Shown: positions 8,492-14,828 of the stretch, in pieces
How the letters are laid out: every line of letters begins with the position of its first letter
How positions within the stretch are numbered: position 1 is the first letter of the stretch
Assembly (NCBI GenBank): GCA_049609225.1
Contig: JBMYYH010000038.1
Coordinates: forward strand, 1-25,662
From: GCA-2746235 sp049609225
Lineage (GTDB): Bacteria; Planctomycetota; UBA1135
Direction: 5' to 3'
Length of the DNA: 25,662 bases
Program-made: the position numbers and the translations under genes
Notes under the pieces: generated by a model
Told to the model about the DNA's origin: nothing
The model's database searches: none
Seen by the model: only the letters and a program-made list of their open reading frames with translations

Positions 8492-9087
8492 TGCAGCAAA
8501 GCGCGTCGCTACCCCGCGGGATCTGGGCTATCGGCTCGGATCTTTCGGGTGGCACAGAAGCTGCACATTGGCTGTCCACTGCCGCGGCTTGCGCTGCCGT
8601 GACACTCCGACGTCCGGGTGGCAGTGGTGCCGAAAGGCTCGCGGCGGCACGAACCCTGCGCAATGGCCATGCCTTCCTGGCCCTGCACGGCCATGCCGAT
8701 CTTGCCACCTTGGTGCACGCGGATGCGATTCTCGCCGGCGTCCGCACCTTGCCGCTGCAGGTGTATGCCGAGCGATTCCCGCATCTCTTACGCGGTGCTT
8801 CCGCGCATGATGTGGAAGAAGCCAAGGCAGCGATCGACGCCGGTGCCGAGTTCCTCATCTTCGGCCCGGTCTGGGAAACCCCAGAGAAGCAAGGCATCCT
8901 TGCACCGCGTGGACTGCAAGCCTTGGAAGCCATCGCTTCCCTCGGTCTGCCGACCTTGGCGATCGGTGGCATCTGCAGCGCATCGGAAGTGCGTGCATGC
9001 ATGGATGCCGGTGCCCATGGATGCGCGGTCCTGCGTGCGGCTCAGGATCCAGCAATCGTTGCGGAACTGATCGACGCTATTCCGTAA
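8491..9087 (+). CDS. ThiE/TenI-family protein (thiamine phosphate synthase-like)
   Basis: A 198-residue TIM-barrel protein of the thiamine phosphate synthase/TenI family. Diagnostic sequence is GASAHDVEEAKAAIDAGAEF (102-121), FGPVWETPEKQG (124-135), LPTLAIGGI (153-161) and AGAHGCAVLRA (173-183). ThiE joins the thiazole and pyrimidine parts of thiamine; TenI tautomerises the thiazole. Both readings have problems. The ThiE Asn-Asp metal site appears replaced by LHGHAD (65-70), while the catalytic His of Bacillus TenI (GHVFET) is Pro here (GPVWET). Function is therefore open, though thiL lies 0.5 kb downstream, which supports thiamine metabolism. ATG 8491 overlaps the preceding TGA; a TTG three bases earlier is less likely. 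The 3' end overlaps the opposing gene by 11 bases (9077-9087). Confidence 0.85.
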   Translation: MQQSASLPRGIWAIGSDLSGGTEAAHWLSTAAACAAVTLRRPGGSGAERLAAARTLRNGHAFLALHGHADLATLVHADAILAGVRTLPLQVYAERFPHLLRGASAHDVEEAKAAIDAGAEFLIFGPVWETPEKQGILAPRGLQALEAIASLGLPTLAIGGICSASEVRACMDAGAHGCAVLRAAQDPAIVAELIDAIP

Positions 9088-9565
9088 AGGGCCAATGCAC
9101 CCGACGCGCCAACGGCGTTTCGGAGTTGGCCGTTTCCGGTAGGGATCCATCGACGCCACCGCTGACGATGAACAAGGCATCGCCGCCACCAGCCTGACCC
9201 AACATCAGCACATATCCGTTGTCCCACGGGTCCACTGGGATGTAGCTGCCATCCATCATCCAATCCTTCAGGCGGCCGGGCTCGGCGCCACCACTGGGCA
9301 GACCTTCCGGCGGCAGACCGGGGCCGAGCAGCGGCAAAGGCATGTCGCTCGGAGCGGCGGGGGTGTCGGTCTCGAGCCCCAGATAGATCTGCGAAGCGAG
9401 GTAGGACAGGTGGTCATTCGCCATCCGCAGGTTGCCCTTCTCCACTTCGGAGTCGAGGGTGCCTACAATCGTGGCAACGATGACGAACAGAAGCAGCAGC
9501 GTCCACAGCCACTCATTGCGAGTGAGGCCGTGGTCGGGTCGAGGTTTCGGATGCAGAAGGTGCAT
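9077..9565 (-). CDS. GspG-like (type II secretion pseudopilin-like) membrane protein
   Basis: A 162-residue protein with one membrane segment near the N-terminus (about 19-36, EWLWTLLLLFVIVATIVG) and a periplasmic-type remainder. The C-terminal stretch GSYIPVDPWDNGYVLML (106-122) followed by FIVSGGVDGSLPE (132-144) resembles the end of GspG major pseudopilins, where a DPWGNPY motif precedes a calcium-binding SxGxDG loop. The usual prepilin peptidase site (G-FTLIE) before the membrane helix is missing. It is thus either a pseudopilin-like protein that stays anchored or a relative that reuses the fold. No other type II secretion genes are in the window. The ATG at 9565 is only three bases from the thiL start on the other strand, and I see no Shine-Dalgarno. 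Confidence 0.75.
   Translation of the reverse strand: MHLLHPKPRPDHGLTRNEWLWTLLLLFVIVATIVGTLDSEVEKGNLRMANDHLSYLASQIYLGLETDTPAAPSDMPLPLLGPGLPPEGLPSGGAEPGRLKDWMMDGSYIPVDPWDNGYVLMLGQAGGGDALFIVSGGVDGSLPETANSETPLARRVHWPFTE
9556..9560 (+). promoter_or_regulatory. Ribosome binding site of thiL
   Basis: GAAGG lies 8 bases before ATG 9569. It supports that ATG over the in-frame ATG at 9551, which would overlap the site, and over the longer open frame reaching back to 9410 inside the opposing gene. Confidence 0.55.
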
Positions 9566-9568
9566 GAG

Positions 9569-10477
9569 ATGAGCGGCTTGCGCGAGGAAAGCCTGCACCG
9601 CATTTTCCAATCTTCCTTCGTGCGAAGAAAGGGGATTCTCGGACCTGGCGACGATTGTGCCGAGTTGGCTCCGCCAGCCGGACGTCGGCTGCTGCAGACG
9701 GTGGATCAGGTGATCGCCGGTCTGCACCTGGAAATCGATGCCGCACCGGCCGTTTATGCGCGCAAACTGCTGCGTCGGACCCTCAGTGATTTGGCGGCAG
9801 CTGGGGCCACCCCCTGGACCGTATCTTGGACCTTGGCGATCCCGCCGGATTGGACGGCAGCACGCATCCGTCAGCTGGCCAAGGCTTTTCTGCAGGAGGC
9901 GGAAGGTTTTGGGGTGCCGGTGGTCGGTGGCGACTGTTCGCAGGCCCCAACTTTGGTCCTCACCTGCACCGCCACCGGTCTGTCCAATGGCAAGGTGCCG
10001 GGGCGCACGGGAGCCCAACCAGGAGATCGCATCTTGGTTACGGGTAAGCTCGGGGATGCCGTTCGCAGCGGACGTCACGCTCACCCGGAACCACGTTTGA
10101 AGCAAGGCCAGCGTCTCATCGAAACCTATGCGCCCCACGCCATGATGGATCTTTCCGATGGCCTCGCCCGCGACCTGCCGCGGATCCTTAAGGCCTCTGA
10201 CGTCGGCGCAACCGTGCAATTGGAGCATCTTCCTTTAGCGCCACCGCTGCAACCCAGCCGCGATGCATGGGAAAGCGCTGTCGGCGAAGGGGAGGATTAT
10301 GAACTGCTGGTGGTGTTGTCCAAGCGTCAGGCCAAGGCCGCTTTGCAGGATCGACTCCTGCAGAAGATCGGCCTCACCGACATCGGTTGCATCGACCCCG
10401 CATCCGGTTTGCGCTACCAAGAGGCCGGTCGAAATCGTCGGCTCAAGAGCAAGGGTTGGGAGGTGACTTGGGCATGA
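9569..10477 (+). CDS. thiL: Thiamine-monophosphate kinase
   Basis: ThiL phosphorylates thiamine monophosphate to thiamine pyrophosphate, the last step of cofactor synthesis. The 302-residue length is slightly short for the family (about 310-330). Motifs in order: GPGDDCAEL (the GDDAA-type nucleotide and Mg site), a TVDQVIAGLHL stretch, RRTLSDLAAAGATP (the NLSDxAAMGA equivalent), VVGGDCSQAP (the GGDT equivalent), MMDLSDGLARDL and GEGEDYELLV. All sit in the family's order, so the call is firm. The start is ATG 9569, giving MSGLREESLHRIF and a proper binding site. The stop overlaps the tsaE start as ATGA (10474-10477). A gene for a ThiE/TenI relative lies upstream beyond the opposing GspG-like gene. 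I see no TPP riboswitch. Confidence 0.95.
   Translation: MSGLREESLHRIFQSSFVRRKGILGPGDDCAELAPPAGRRLLQTVDQVIAGLHLEIDAAPAVYARKLLRRTLSDLAAAGATPWTVSWTLAIPPDWTAARIRQLAKAFLQEAEGFGVPVVGGDCSQAPTLVLTCTATGLSNGKVPGRTGAQPGDRILVTGKLGDAVRSGRHAHPEPRLKQGQRLIETYAPHAMMDLSDGLARDLPRILKASDVGATVQLEHLPLAPPLQPSRDAWESAVGEGEDYELLVVLSKRQAKAALQDRLLQKIGLTDIGCIDPASGLRYQEAGRNRRLKSKGWEVTWA
10459..10466 (+). promoter_or_regulatory. Strong ribosome binding site of tsaE
   Basis: GGAGGTGA, a full anti-16S match, lies 7 bases before ATG 10474 and within the end of thiL. It is the only perfect Shine-Dalgarno I see in the window and fixes the tsaE start. Confidence 0.75.
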
Positions 10478-10980
10478 CGGAAATCCGCCATCACGAACTT
10501 TTCTTCGCCGATGAATCCGTCAACGAGGCCTTCGGCGAACATCTGGGGCGCCATCTGCAGGCGGGGGATTGCGTCGCGCTGATTGGCGAACTGGGGACCG
10601 GCAAGACCACCCTTTGTCGCGGCATCGGTAGGGGGCTGGAATGCGTCGATCCCTTGCGTTCTCCCACGTATCTCCTGTGCCACGAGGTCGCCGGACGTCA
10701 TCCCGTGCTCCATCTCGACGCCTATTTCGAGGAGCGGATGGATTCCCTGCTCGGTGAAGGCCTGTGTGAACGCTTCGATGCTGAGCATGTGGTTTTGGTG
10801 GAGTGGGCCGACCGTCTGCCCGACTGGTGGCCCGCTGATCGCCTCCAGATCCGCCTTCAGGTCGCCTCTGACGGCCGCATGGTGGAGCTTCAGGGCCTGG
10901 GTCCGAAGGCTCAGACCCGCCTGGAAGAGGTGCTGAGCGGTTGGAAATCTTCGGAATTCCCTGAACCCGACCCCTCCTGA
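10474..10980 (+). CDS. tsaE: tRNA threonylcarbamoyladenosine biosynthesis ATPase TsaE
   Basis: P-loop ATPase of the TsaB-TsaD-TsaE complex that makes t6A at position 37 of ANN-decoding tRNAs. The 168-residue protein shows Walker A GELGTGKTT (38-46), LRSPTYLLCHE (61-71, the SPTF motif), LHLDAYFEE (79-87, the HxDxYR-type motif) and VLVEWADRLPD (107-117, the conserved EW). Residues after about 125 vary in the family. The start is set by a perfect Shine-Dalgarno and a 4-base overlap with thiL. The extra 29 codons upstream in the same frame lie inside thiL and are not needed. The 3' end carries a candidate promoter for the sigma-factor gene that follows 24 bases later. Confidence 0.95.
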   Translation: MTEIRHHELFFADESVNEAFGEHLGRHLQAGDCVALIGELGTGKTTLCRGIGRGLECVDPLRSPTYLLCHEVAGRHPVLHLDAYFEERMDSLLGEGLCERFDAEHVVLVEWADRLPDWWPADRLQIRLQVASDGRMVELQGLGPKAQTRLEEVLSGWKSSEFPEPDPS

Positions 10981-10986
10981 CCCGTT
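10962..10986 (+). promoter_or_regulatory. Candidate ECF-type promoter for the sigma/anti-sigma pair
   Basis: TGAACC (10962-10967) is separated by 15 bases from CGTT (10983-10986). This resembles ECF promoters such as the sigma-W type (TGAAAC, 16 bases, CGTA). It lies just ahead of the sigma gene at 11005, where an autoregulated promoter would be expected. The -35 element is inside the last codons of tsaE. Spacing is one base short of the Bacillus model and the match is by eye. Confidence 0.28.
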
Positions 10987-11004
10987 TTCTTAGCGACTTT
11001 GTCC

Positions 11005-11559
11005 ATGAGTCAGAACCCCGAGGACCTCCTCACGCGATTTGCAGCCGGTGAAACCGCTGCTTTCGATGAGTTGGTCCAGGAAATGGGGCCGCGGCTCAAG
11101 GGCTACTTCTTGCGGCAAGGCGCTCAAGCCAGCGCCGCAGAGGACATGGTCCAAAATGTTTTTGTCCGCATCATCCAGAACTTGCCGCGCTACCAACCTA
11201 GCGGGCGCTTGGATGCATTTTGCCTGCGCATCGCACGCAACCTTTGGATCGATGATCGACGCCGCTCCGGTCGCGTCTACTACGACGGCGACGAAGCCCG
11301 GGACCGCCCTGATCCAGGACCCGGTCCACTGCAGCTCGCTGATCGCGATGATCGGGCTGCGCAACTGCGCGAAGCCCTCGCCAAACTCGATCCCGAAACC
11401 CAAGAACTTCTCGAACTCGCCGTGCTCCAACAACTGCCGTACAAGGAGGTCGGTTTGATGTTGGATATCCCGGTCGGTACGGTGAAGTCACGGGTGTATT
11501 ACAGCCTTCGGCGTCTGCGCGAGCGGGTGCAGGAGCTGGATCCCGGAACCGAATCATGA
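11005..11559 (+). CDS. ECF-type RNA polymerase sigma factor
   Basis: A 184-residue group 4 (ECF) sigma-70 factor made of regions 2 and 4 only. Region 2 spans about 15-85, with AAEDMVQNVFVRIIQNL (44-60) as the core-binding helix and AFCLRIARNLWIDDRRR (71-87) as the -10-recognition helix. A linker rich in Pro, Gly and Asp (about 98-115) leads to region 4 (about 125-175), with helix-turn-helix YKEVGLMLDIPVGTVKSRVYYSLRRL split across 146-171. ATG 11005 is preferred over TTG 10999 two codons earlier. The stop overlaps the following start as ATGA, the usual layout for a sigma factor with its anti-sigma. Which genes it controls cannot be read from sequence; the TolC-family gene just downstream is one candidate. 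Confidence 0.94.
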   Translation: MSQNPEDLLTRFAAGETAAFDELVQEMGPRLKGYFLRQGAQASAAEDMVQNVFVRIIQNLPRYQPSGRLDAFCLRIARNLWIDDRRRSGRVYYDGDEARDRPDPGPGPLQLADRDDRAAQLREALAKLDPETQELLELAVLQQLPYKEVGLMLDIPVGTVKSRVYYSLRRLRERVQELDPGTES

Positions 11560-12251
11560 ACTCCGAAATGCATAACTCCGAAGAGGAACAGCTTGATCGC
11601 TTGGCCGATGAGTTGCGTGGTGCATTCCCGCAGCCGGAACTGTCGCATGCTTTTCATGATGCGCTGCAGGCGCGGTTGTCGCAGAGTTGGAGTTTCCGTG
11701 CTGCCATGCAGCGCAATGGTCTGATGCGCGTTGCCGCGGGGTTGTTGATGGTGTCGTTGATTGCGGCACCGGTCGCTGCCATCGTGCAGATGTTTCAAGC
11801 ACCGAAGGACGGTCCGCCGACCTTGGGTTTCGAAATGCCCGAGAAGCCAGACAGCGAGCGCGTCATCGAGGATGCTTCCCTGCTGCCCGCGACCATCGTC
11901 GGGCCGGAAGATGAATACGATCCGCCCCTTGCAGACAGCGTGGGGTTGAGCGCTTCGCAAGCTGCCCGTCTGCGGACCCTCCATGCCACCATGCCGCGAC
12001 TGGAAAGTCAGGCCACGGTGTTGGAAGCGGATGCCGATGCCCTGCTGCGATTCCGGATGGAATGTACCCAGGCCAGCGGCTTGGATGGAGATGAGATCGC
12101 CGCCCGCATCCAACAGCTGCAAGGCCTTGCCGATCCCACCGATGGGGAACGCACGGCGTTGGCCGGTTGGATCTGGCTGCAGGATGGTGCCGTGGTATCC
12201 GCCGAGGATGCACCGGAAGCCTGGGCTGGCGCGCCATTCGTGAGCAAGTAG
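11556..12251 (+). CDS. Probable membrane-anchored anti-sigma factor
   Basis: A 231-residue protein predicted to cross the membrane once (about 57-79, LMRVAAGLLMVSLIAAPVAA). The N-terminal 55 residues are cytoplasmic and helical, and the C-terminal region of about 150 residues is acidic and probably periplasmic. The call rests mainly on position: its ATG overlaps the stop of the ECF sigma gene. The N-terminal helix EEQLDRLADELRGAFPQPEL fits a short anti-sigma domain, but I find no HxxxCxxC zinc motif, so it is not a ZAS-type anti-sigma. The periplasmic part contains a coiled-coil-like stretch (SASQAARLRTLHATMPRLES) and no catalytic motif I recognise. An alternative is a membrane protein merely co-expressed with the sigma factor. 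An RseP-type protease that could cleave such a protein is encoded at 17348-19114. Confidence 0.65.
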   Translation: MNSEMHNSEEEQLDRLADELRGAFPQPELSHAFHDALQARLSQSWSFRAAMQRNGLMRVAAGLLMVSLIAAPVAAIVQMFQAPKDGPPTLGFEMPEKPDSERVIEDASLLPATIVGPEDEYDPPLADSVGLSASQAARLRTLHATMPRLESQATVLEADADALLRFRMECTQASGLDGDEIAARIQQLQGLADPTDGERTALAGWIWLQDGAVVSAEDAPEAWAGAPFVSK

Positions 12252-12274
12252 GAATCCAGCTCCAGGAGGAAGCA

Positions 12275-12332
12275 ACCCAACCTTCGGGTCGGAGGTCCGT
12301 AGGATAAGTCGTTGCCGTTTCCGGCGACCTCC
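12275..12332 (+). promoter_or_regulatory. Possible structured leader upstream of the TolC-family gene
   Basis: The 89-base gap 12252-12340 holds potential RNA pairing. GGAGGTC (12291-12297) can pair with GACCTCC (12326-12332), enclosing and stacking on a small hairpin GCCG-TTTC-CGGC (12314-12325). A weaker hairpin pairs ACCC (12275-12278) with GGGT (12286-12289). There is no U-tract, so it is not a standard terminator. The outer stem would hide a purine-rich GGAGG segment 8 bases before the start codon. Confidence 0.25.
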
Positions 12333-12340
12333 CATCCGTC

Positions 12341-13858
12341 ATGTTGCTCACCCTAGGTTTCGCTTCCCTGATTCTGGCCGCTCCTGCTGCCCAGGATCCT
12401 CAGGCTCCTACACCGACTCCCACCTTGGCTTTGAGCCTGGAGGAAGTCGTGCGTCTCGCCGCTGAACAGGCTCCAGCTTTGGCCCAAGCGCGTTTGGCTG
12501 GCCTTGCTGCGGAAGGGGGCGTGCTGGAGGCTGATGGCGCCTTCGATCCGATCCTGTTCGCGGACATCACCTACAGCTATGCGGAACAGCCTTCGAGCGG
12601 TTTCTTCAGTGCATTCGGGGATACCAAGTCCAAGCGTTTCGACGCCAATCAGGGCATCCGCAAAGCGCTCACCAGCGGTGGTTCGATCAGCCTCGCCTTC
12701 CAGGAAAGCTATAACGACGCCAACTACCTGGCCGAATCGCAGTCGGATGTGGTGCTGTCGGTCGAGTTCACGCAGCCGCTGCTCCGTGGTGCTTGGGATC
12801 TCACCGGTACCCAAGCCTTGCGTCAGGCGGAGTTCGCGCGCGACCGCGATATGGCAGGCATTCGCCAAGCCGGCACCGATGTGGTGCAGGCCGCGGTCGA
12901 CGCCTACTGGGATTTGGCCTTCGCTTATGCCGATCTCGAGGTCAAGCGTCGCTCCTTGGAGTTGGCGGATGAGTTGCGCGAGTTGACGGCTGCCAAGTTC
13001 CGCGTCGGTGCTGTGGCGGAAGTGGAAGTGGTGCAGACCGAGGCCGACATCGCTTCGCGGACGGATGCCTTGCTCACTGCCGAGAACAGCGTCGAACAAG
13101 CCGCGGACCGTTTGCGCATCCTGCTCTTCGGCTTGGAAGAAGGTGCGCAATGGGATATCGAGTTGGTGCCTTCCAGTGCCGCCCCTGCAGCCTCGGCCTC
13201 GGACATGGCCTGGCGCGACGCCTTCCATACCGCACGGGAATACCGCGCTGACCTGCGTCAACTTCGCATCGACGTCGATCAGACCCAGCTCGATTGGGAA
13301 GTCGCGCAGCGCGGCACTCTGCCGAAGCTCGACTTCACCGGTACCGGCAACTACTACGCGCAGGATGCCCAGATCGGAGAGGCCTTCGGCAATCTCAGTG
13401 ACCGCGATTTCCCGGGTTACACCCTCGGCTTGGTGTTTGAACTACCGCTTGGCAATGCCCAGTTCAAAGGTGCGGAGCATCGTACGCGTCACTTGAACCG
13501 TTTGGCGGTTCGCAAACTGCGCGACCGCGAGAATGAGGTCGCGAATGAAGTGCGCGATGCGGTGCGGAACCTCAACTACAATGCGGAGCGTGTCACCGTG
13601 ACGGCACGTGCCAGTGCGGTCGCCCAACGTCAGTTGGAGGCGGAGCAGCGTCGCCTGCAGGAAGGGGCTTCGACCAACTTCCAGGTGCTGCAGTTCCAGA
13701 CCGACCTTGCGGTAGCCGAGTCGCAGGAGATTCAAGCGCGCATGGAGTTCGCCAAGGCGACCACCAAGCTCAACACGGTGCAGGGCCTTAACTGGGACGG
13801 CAGCCGTCCGGATCTTGCGGATCTGGATCGCTACTTGCCGTCTGCGAAATCCGAGTAG
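12341..13858 (+). CDS. TolC-family outer-membrane efflux/secretion channel protein
   Basis: A 505-residue member of the outer membrane efflux protein (OEP/TolC) family, which trimerises into a beta-barrel with a long periplasmic tunnel. It has a signal peptide (MLLTLGFASLILAAPAAQ, cut near residue 18), a short Pro-Thr linker and the first OEP repeat starting LSLEEVVRLAAEQAPALAQAR. Long heptad-rich helices follow, and the second OEP repeat contains YRADLRQLRIDVDQTQLDWEVA, then barrel strands near LPKLDFTGTGNYYAQD and LGLVFELPLGN. Typical TolC proteins run 420-520 residues. No adaptor or inner-membrane pump is encoded nearby, so the export partner must be elsewhere. ATG 12341 has no Shine-Dalgarno. 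It follows the anti-sigma-like gene by 89 bases, so sigma control is possible. The last 71 bases overlap dusB on the other strand. Confidence 0.93.
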   Translation: MLLTLGFASLILAAPAAQDPQAPTPTPTLALSLEEVVRLAAEQAPALAQARLAGLAAEGGVLEADGAFDPILFADITYSYAEQPSSGFFSAFGDTKSKRFDANQGIRKALTSGGSISLAFQESYNDANYLAESQSDVVLSVEFTQPLLRGAWDLTGTQALRQAEFARDRDMAGIRQAGTDVVQAAVDAYWDLAFAYADLEVKRRSLELADELRELTAAKFRVGAVAEVEVVQTEADIASRTDALLTAENSVEQAADRLRILLFGLEEGAQWDIELVPSSAAPAASASDMAWRDAFHTAREYRADLRQLRIDVDQTQLDWEVAQRGTLPKLDFTGTGNYYAQDAQIGEAFGNLSDRDFPGYTLGLVFELPLGNAQFKGAEHRTRHLNRLAVRKLRDRENEVANEVRDAVRNLNYNAERVTVTARASAVAQRQLEAEQRRLQEGASTNFQVLQFQTDLAVAESQEIQARMEFAKATTKLNTVQGLNWDGSRPDLADLDRYLPSAKSE

Positions 13859-14828
13859 CCAAACGCGCGAGGTCGGACAGCGTCTCTAGGGCGTGGCTGT
13901 CCTTGCGCATATTGGGGGCTCCGGGCAGGCCACGGAAGAAATCGGTGGCAAGGCGTCGCATGATGCGCATGCCACGATGTTCGCCGTAAAGGGAGCACAC
14001 ACCTTCGCCGAGTTCGAGCAGGAGCTCAGAGCGCCTTTGACGATCGGGATCGGCAGGCACTTCTTCGCCACGAAGGTGGGCGGCGACTTGGTCGAATAAC
14101 CACGGACGACCGAGGGCGCCACGACCGATGGCGATGCCGTCGACACCGGTGGCTGCCATCCGTTCGGCCGACGCGAGGTCGGTCACATCGCCGTTGCCGA
14201 TCACCGGGATCTCCACCGACTGTGCGATGGTACGGATGATCTCGAGGTCCGCATGCCCCATGTACTTCTGTTCCCGTGTGCGACCGTGCACAGTGATGGC
14301 GACCGCTCCCGCACGCTCCATGCGCTTAGCGAACTCTGGAGCGGTGTCATCATGTTCATCCCACCCGGCACGCATCTTGACGGTCACCGGTATGTCTGCA
14401 GCTTCGACCATCGCGGCCACACACGACTCAGCGATTCCGGGCTCGCGTAAGAGGGCACTGCCGCCTCCGCCACCCGTGATCTTGGGCACAGGGCAACCGA
14501 TGTTGAGATCGACGATGTGGAAGCCACGTTGCTCCACCTTCTTTGCCGCCTCGGCCAGGATGTTCGGATCGGCTCCGAATAGCTGCGCCGCGACGGGTTC
14601 CTCATCCTCACCTTTTTCCAGATAGTTGAGGGTCTTCTCGTCGTTGAAATGCAACGCCATCGAACTGACCATCTCGGTGGTGGTCAGCTCAGCACCGAAC
14701 TTACGGCATAGACGACGGTATGCTAGGTTCGTGTTGCCTGCCATCGGGGCCAGCGAAAGTCCATCTACCATGCGGTATGGACCAATGCTGTAACCGAGTC
14801 GGTTTCGGGTTGCCTCCTGCTCAGTCAT
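13788..14828 (-). CDS. dusB: tRNA-dihydrouridine synthase, DusB-like
   Basis: Flavoprotein that reduces uridine to dihydrouridine in tRNA using NADPH. The 346-residue protein has the FMN-binding opening LSLAPMAGNTN (24-34), the catalytic loop NIGCPVPKITG (109-119, active-site Cys112), GSALLREP (123-130), VTVKMRAGWDE (148-158), VHGRTREQ (180-187), IPVIGNGDV (207-215) and IGRGALGRPWLF (234-245). The loop carries extra glycines (GGGGG, 119-123) compared with the usual GG-AG. ATG 14828 is the only start that keeps the family's N-terminal IGPYR strand. It shares two bases with the start codon of the opposing gene. A TAGAAT hexamer sits 9 bases upstream. The last 71 bases overlap the TolC-family gene in antisense. 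Confidence 0.94.
   Translation of the reverse strand: MTEQEATRNRLGYSIGPYRMVDGLSLAPMAGNTNLAYRRLCRKFGAELTTTEMVSSMALHFNDEKTLNYLEKGEDEEPVAAQLFGADPNILAEAAKKVEQRGFHIVDLNIGCPVPKITGGGGGSALLREPGIAESCVAAMVEAADIPVTVKMRAGWDEHDDTAPEFAKRMERAGAVAITVHGRTREQKYMGHADLEIIRTIAQSVEIPVIGNGDVTDLASAERMAATGVDGIAIGRGALGRPWLFDQVAAHLRGEEVPADPDRQRRSELLLELGEGVCSLYGEHRGMRIMRRLATDFFRGLPGAPNMRKDSHALETLSDLARLATRISQTASSDPDPQDPDGCRPS

Noticed and set aside
9060..9100. Intrinsic terminator between the converging ThiE/TenI-family and GspG-like genes
   Set aside because: The genes overlap by 11 bases and I see no GC-rich hairpin followed by a T run on either strand.
9410..9568. Longer N-terminus for thiL
   Set aside because: These codons lie antisense to the GspG-like membrane segment; ThiL proteins start near MSGLREES, and a ribosome site precedes ATG 9569.
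9480..9570. TPP riboswitch ahead of thiL
   Set aside because: The conserved CUGAGA and ACCUGA elements are not present, and the region codes for the opposing gene.
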